A program made the translations under genes and the position numbers. From the NCBI RefSeq assembly GCF_901709675.1, contig NC_051105.1:9420104-9484103 (forward strand): a stretch of 64,000 nucleotides of DNA. Direction: 5' to 3'. Numbering within the stretch: the first letter of the stretch is position 1; the number at the start of each line of letters is the position of its first letter. Positions 63,218-64,000 of this stretch are shown piece by piece. Source of the stretch: Syngnathus acus. Lineage: Eukaryota; Chordata; Actinopteri; Syngnathiformes; Syngnathidae. The notes beneath the pieces are model-generated. The model saw only the letters and a program-made list of their open reading frames with translations, was not told the origin of the DNA and made no database searches.

Positions 63218-64000
63218 ACAGAACCTTGTGGAGATGCTGATTGTGTCTTTAGACTTCCAGCCATCGTTCACCTCATTCAGCAATTCCTCTTTAAGATGCA
63301 AACCGACATTTGCTTTTTTAATTCCATCTTCAAATCCACGTGGACTCGGATTCATTTGACTGATCACCCTGCGCTCTCTATTTCATCATCCTTTCACCTT
63401 CTTCACATTGCTGACTCCAGCAAATCTCCCTCCTTCTCCATCCCATTTCCAAGTTGGGGATTGGAGGATTCCATTTCCAAACTGGGCACGTCTCAGTGAC
63501 TCAAGTGAGGGGTTTGTTCCGCCGCCACACTTCCGTTCACAAATGCTCCGGCCTTGGGAGAAGGAAGGGGGAGAAATCCCTTTTAATCTAGCGAATCTGG
63601 CTCCCGCTGTCTCTTTTGTTCACTGTTACTGGGACTTTTGGTGTGCGTGTGTGTGAGGTGAATGCATGGCTGACTTTCGACACCGTGTCAACATTCTGCT
63701 CTTGCATACTTCACCGTTTACTGTTACAGTATGTTTTAAAATATGCAATAGTGCCACTTACTGTATATCGGCTTAAGTGCAAACATGTGCTTCTCCAAGA
63801 TCATACAACAAGGCTAATATGTAAATTCAGGACATTCAAGGCATGTGGTGTTATATTTAGCAAGTACTTTACTGCATGCAAATTTAGCACTAGCACATTT
63901 TTTATCATTCCGTGCAAGTCTACACTTGAACTTAAACAGCTGGCCTCTGTGTTAAGTCCGATAATAGACAAACGTTAAAAAAAAATCACGGCCTGAAATA
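63218..64000. other. Intron 2 sequence to the window end
   Basis: No exon, repeat or RNA gene recognised. The forward ORF at 63616-63978 (120 codons) has no domain I know and no sign of splice-bounded conservation. Confidence 0.5.

Larger units (their letters stand above)
53831..64000 (+). other. erbb4: erbb4 intron 2, 5' portion
   Basis: Begins with donor gtaagg and runs past the end of the window; no acceptor with a recognisable exon 3 (expected to encode SVREVTGY-like residues) was found, so intron 2 is at least 10.2 kb. Contents include the repeats listed separately, an A-rich tract near 57688-57710 and an (AT)n patch at 60144-60170. Unique-looking stretches lie at 60860-61110 and 62380-62600. 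No second gene recognised. Confidence 0.85.

Overview
This window looks like vertebrate nuclear DNA, most likely from a teleost fish. It is AT-rich and almost entirely non-coding. It is scattered with simple repeats and with interspersed repeats of types common in fish: a non-autonomous hAT element, a 5'-truncated LINE with a CATC-type tail, and retroposon tails. The one gene I can support is split into exons with consensus GT/AG splice sites. Nothing suggests a prokaryote, plasmid or virus: there are no operons, no dense ORFs and no CRISPR array.

The gene is the 5' end of an ERBB4 receptor tyrosine kinase (erbb4; I cannot tell which teleost paralogue) on the + strand. Coding exon 1 (6100-6178) gives the start codon and a 26-residue signal-peptide region, and ends in phase 1. 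Coding exon 2 (53679-53830, 152 bp) completes a valine codon and encodes the first 50 residues of extracellular domain I, ending in phase 0. Together they give 77 residues and 231 coding bases, about 0.4% of the window. The other exons lie beyond base 64000.

Layout: 1-5640 is upstream intergenic DNA with a complete hAT-type MITE (2374-2694, 8-bp target duplication) and a TATGT pentamer array. 5641-6099 is the probable promoter and 5' UTR (CCAAT box, GC box, start-stop uORF), within a CpG-richer zone that runs to about 6260 and includes a perfect GC-rich hairpin just after the exon 1 donor. 6179-53678 is intron 1 (47.5 kb), which holds a recent LINE insertion with a 13-bp target duplication (17665-18006), older retroposon relics, an 89-bp tandem duplication, two G-quadruplex motifs, a 95-bp CA tract on a retroposon tail, a short telomere-like repeat, an alternating purine-pyrimidine block and several unique AT-rich stretches that resemble conserved non-coding elements. 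53831-64000 is the start of intron 2, with one reverse-strand retroposon, a compound microsatellite, a CpG-dense patch and a decayed DNA-transposon end.

I found no convincing new biological system. The points most worth a second look are the intron-proximal hairpin, the start-stop uORF, the two insertions with intact target duplications, the strong G-quadruplex and the candidate enhancers in intron 1. Comparisons with human ERBB4 are from memory; no search was run.
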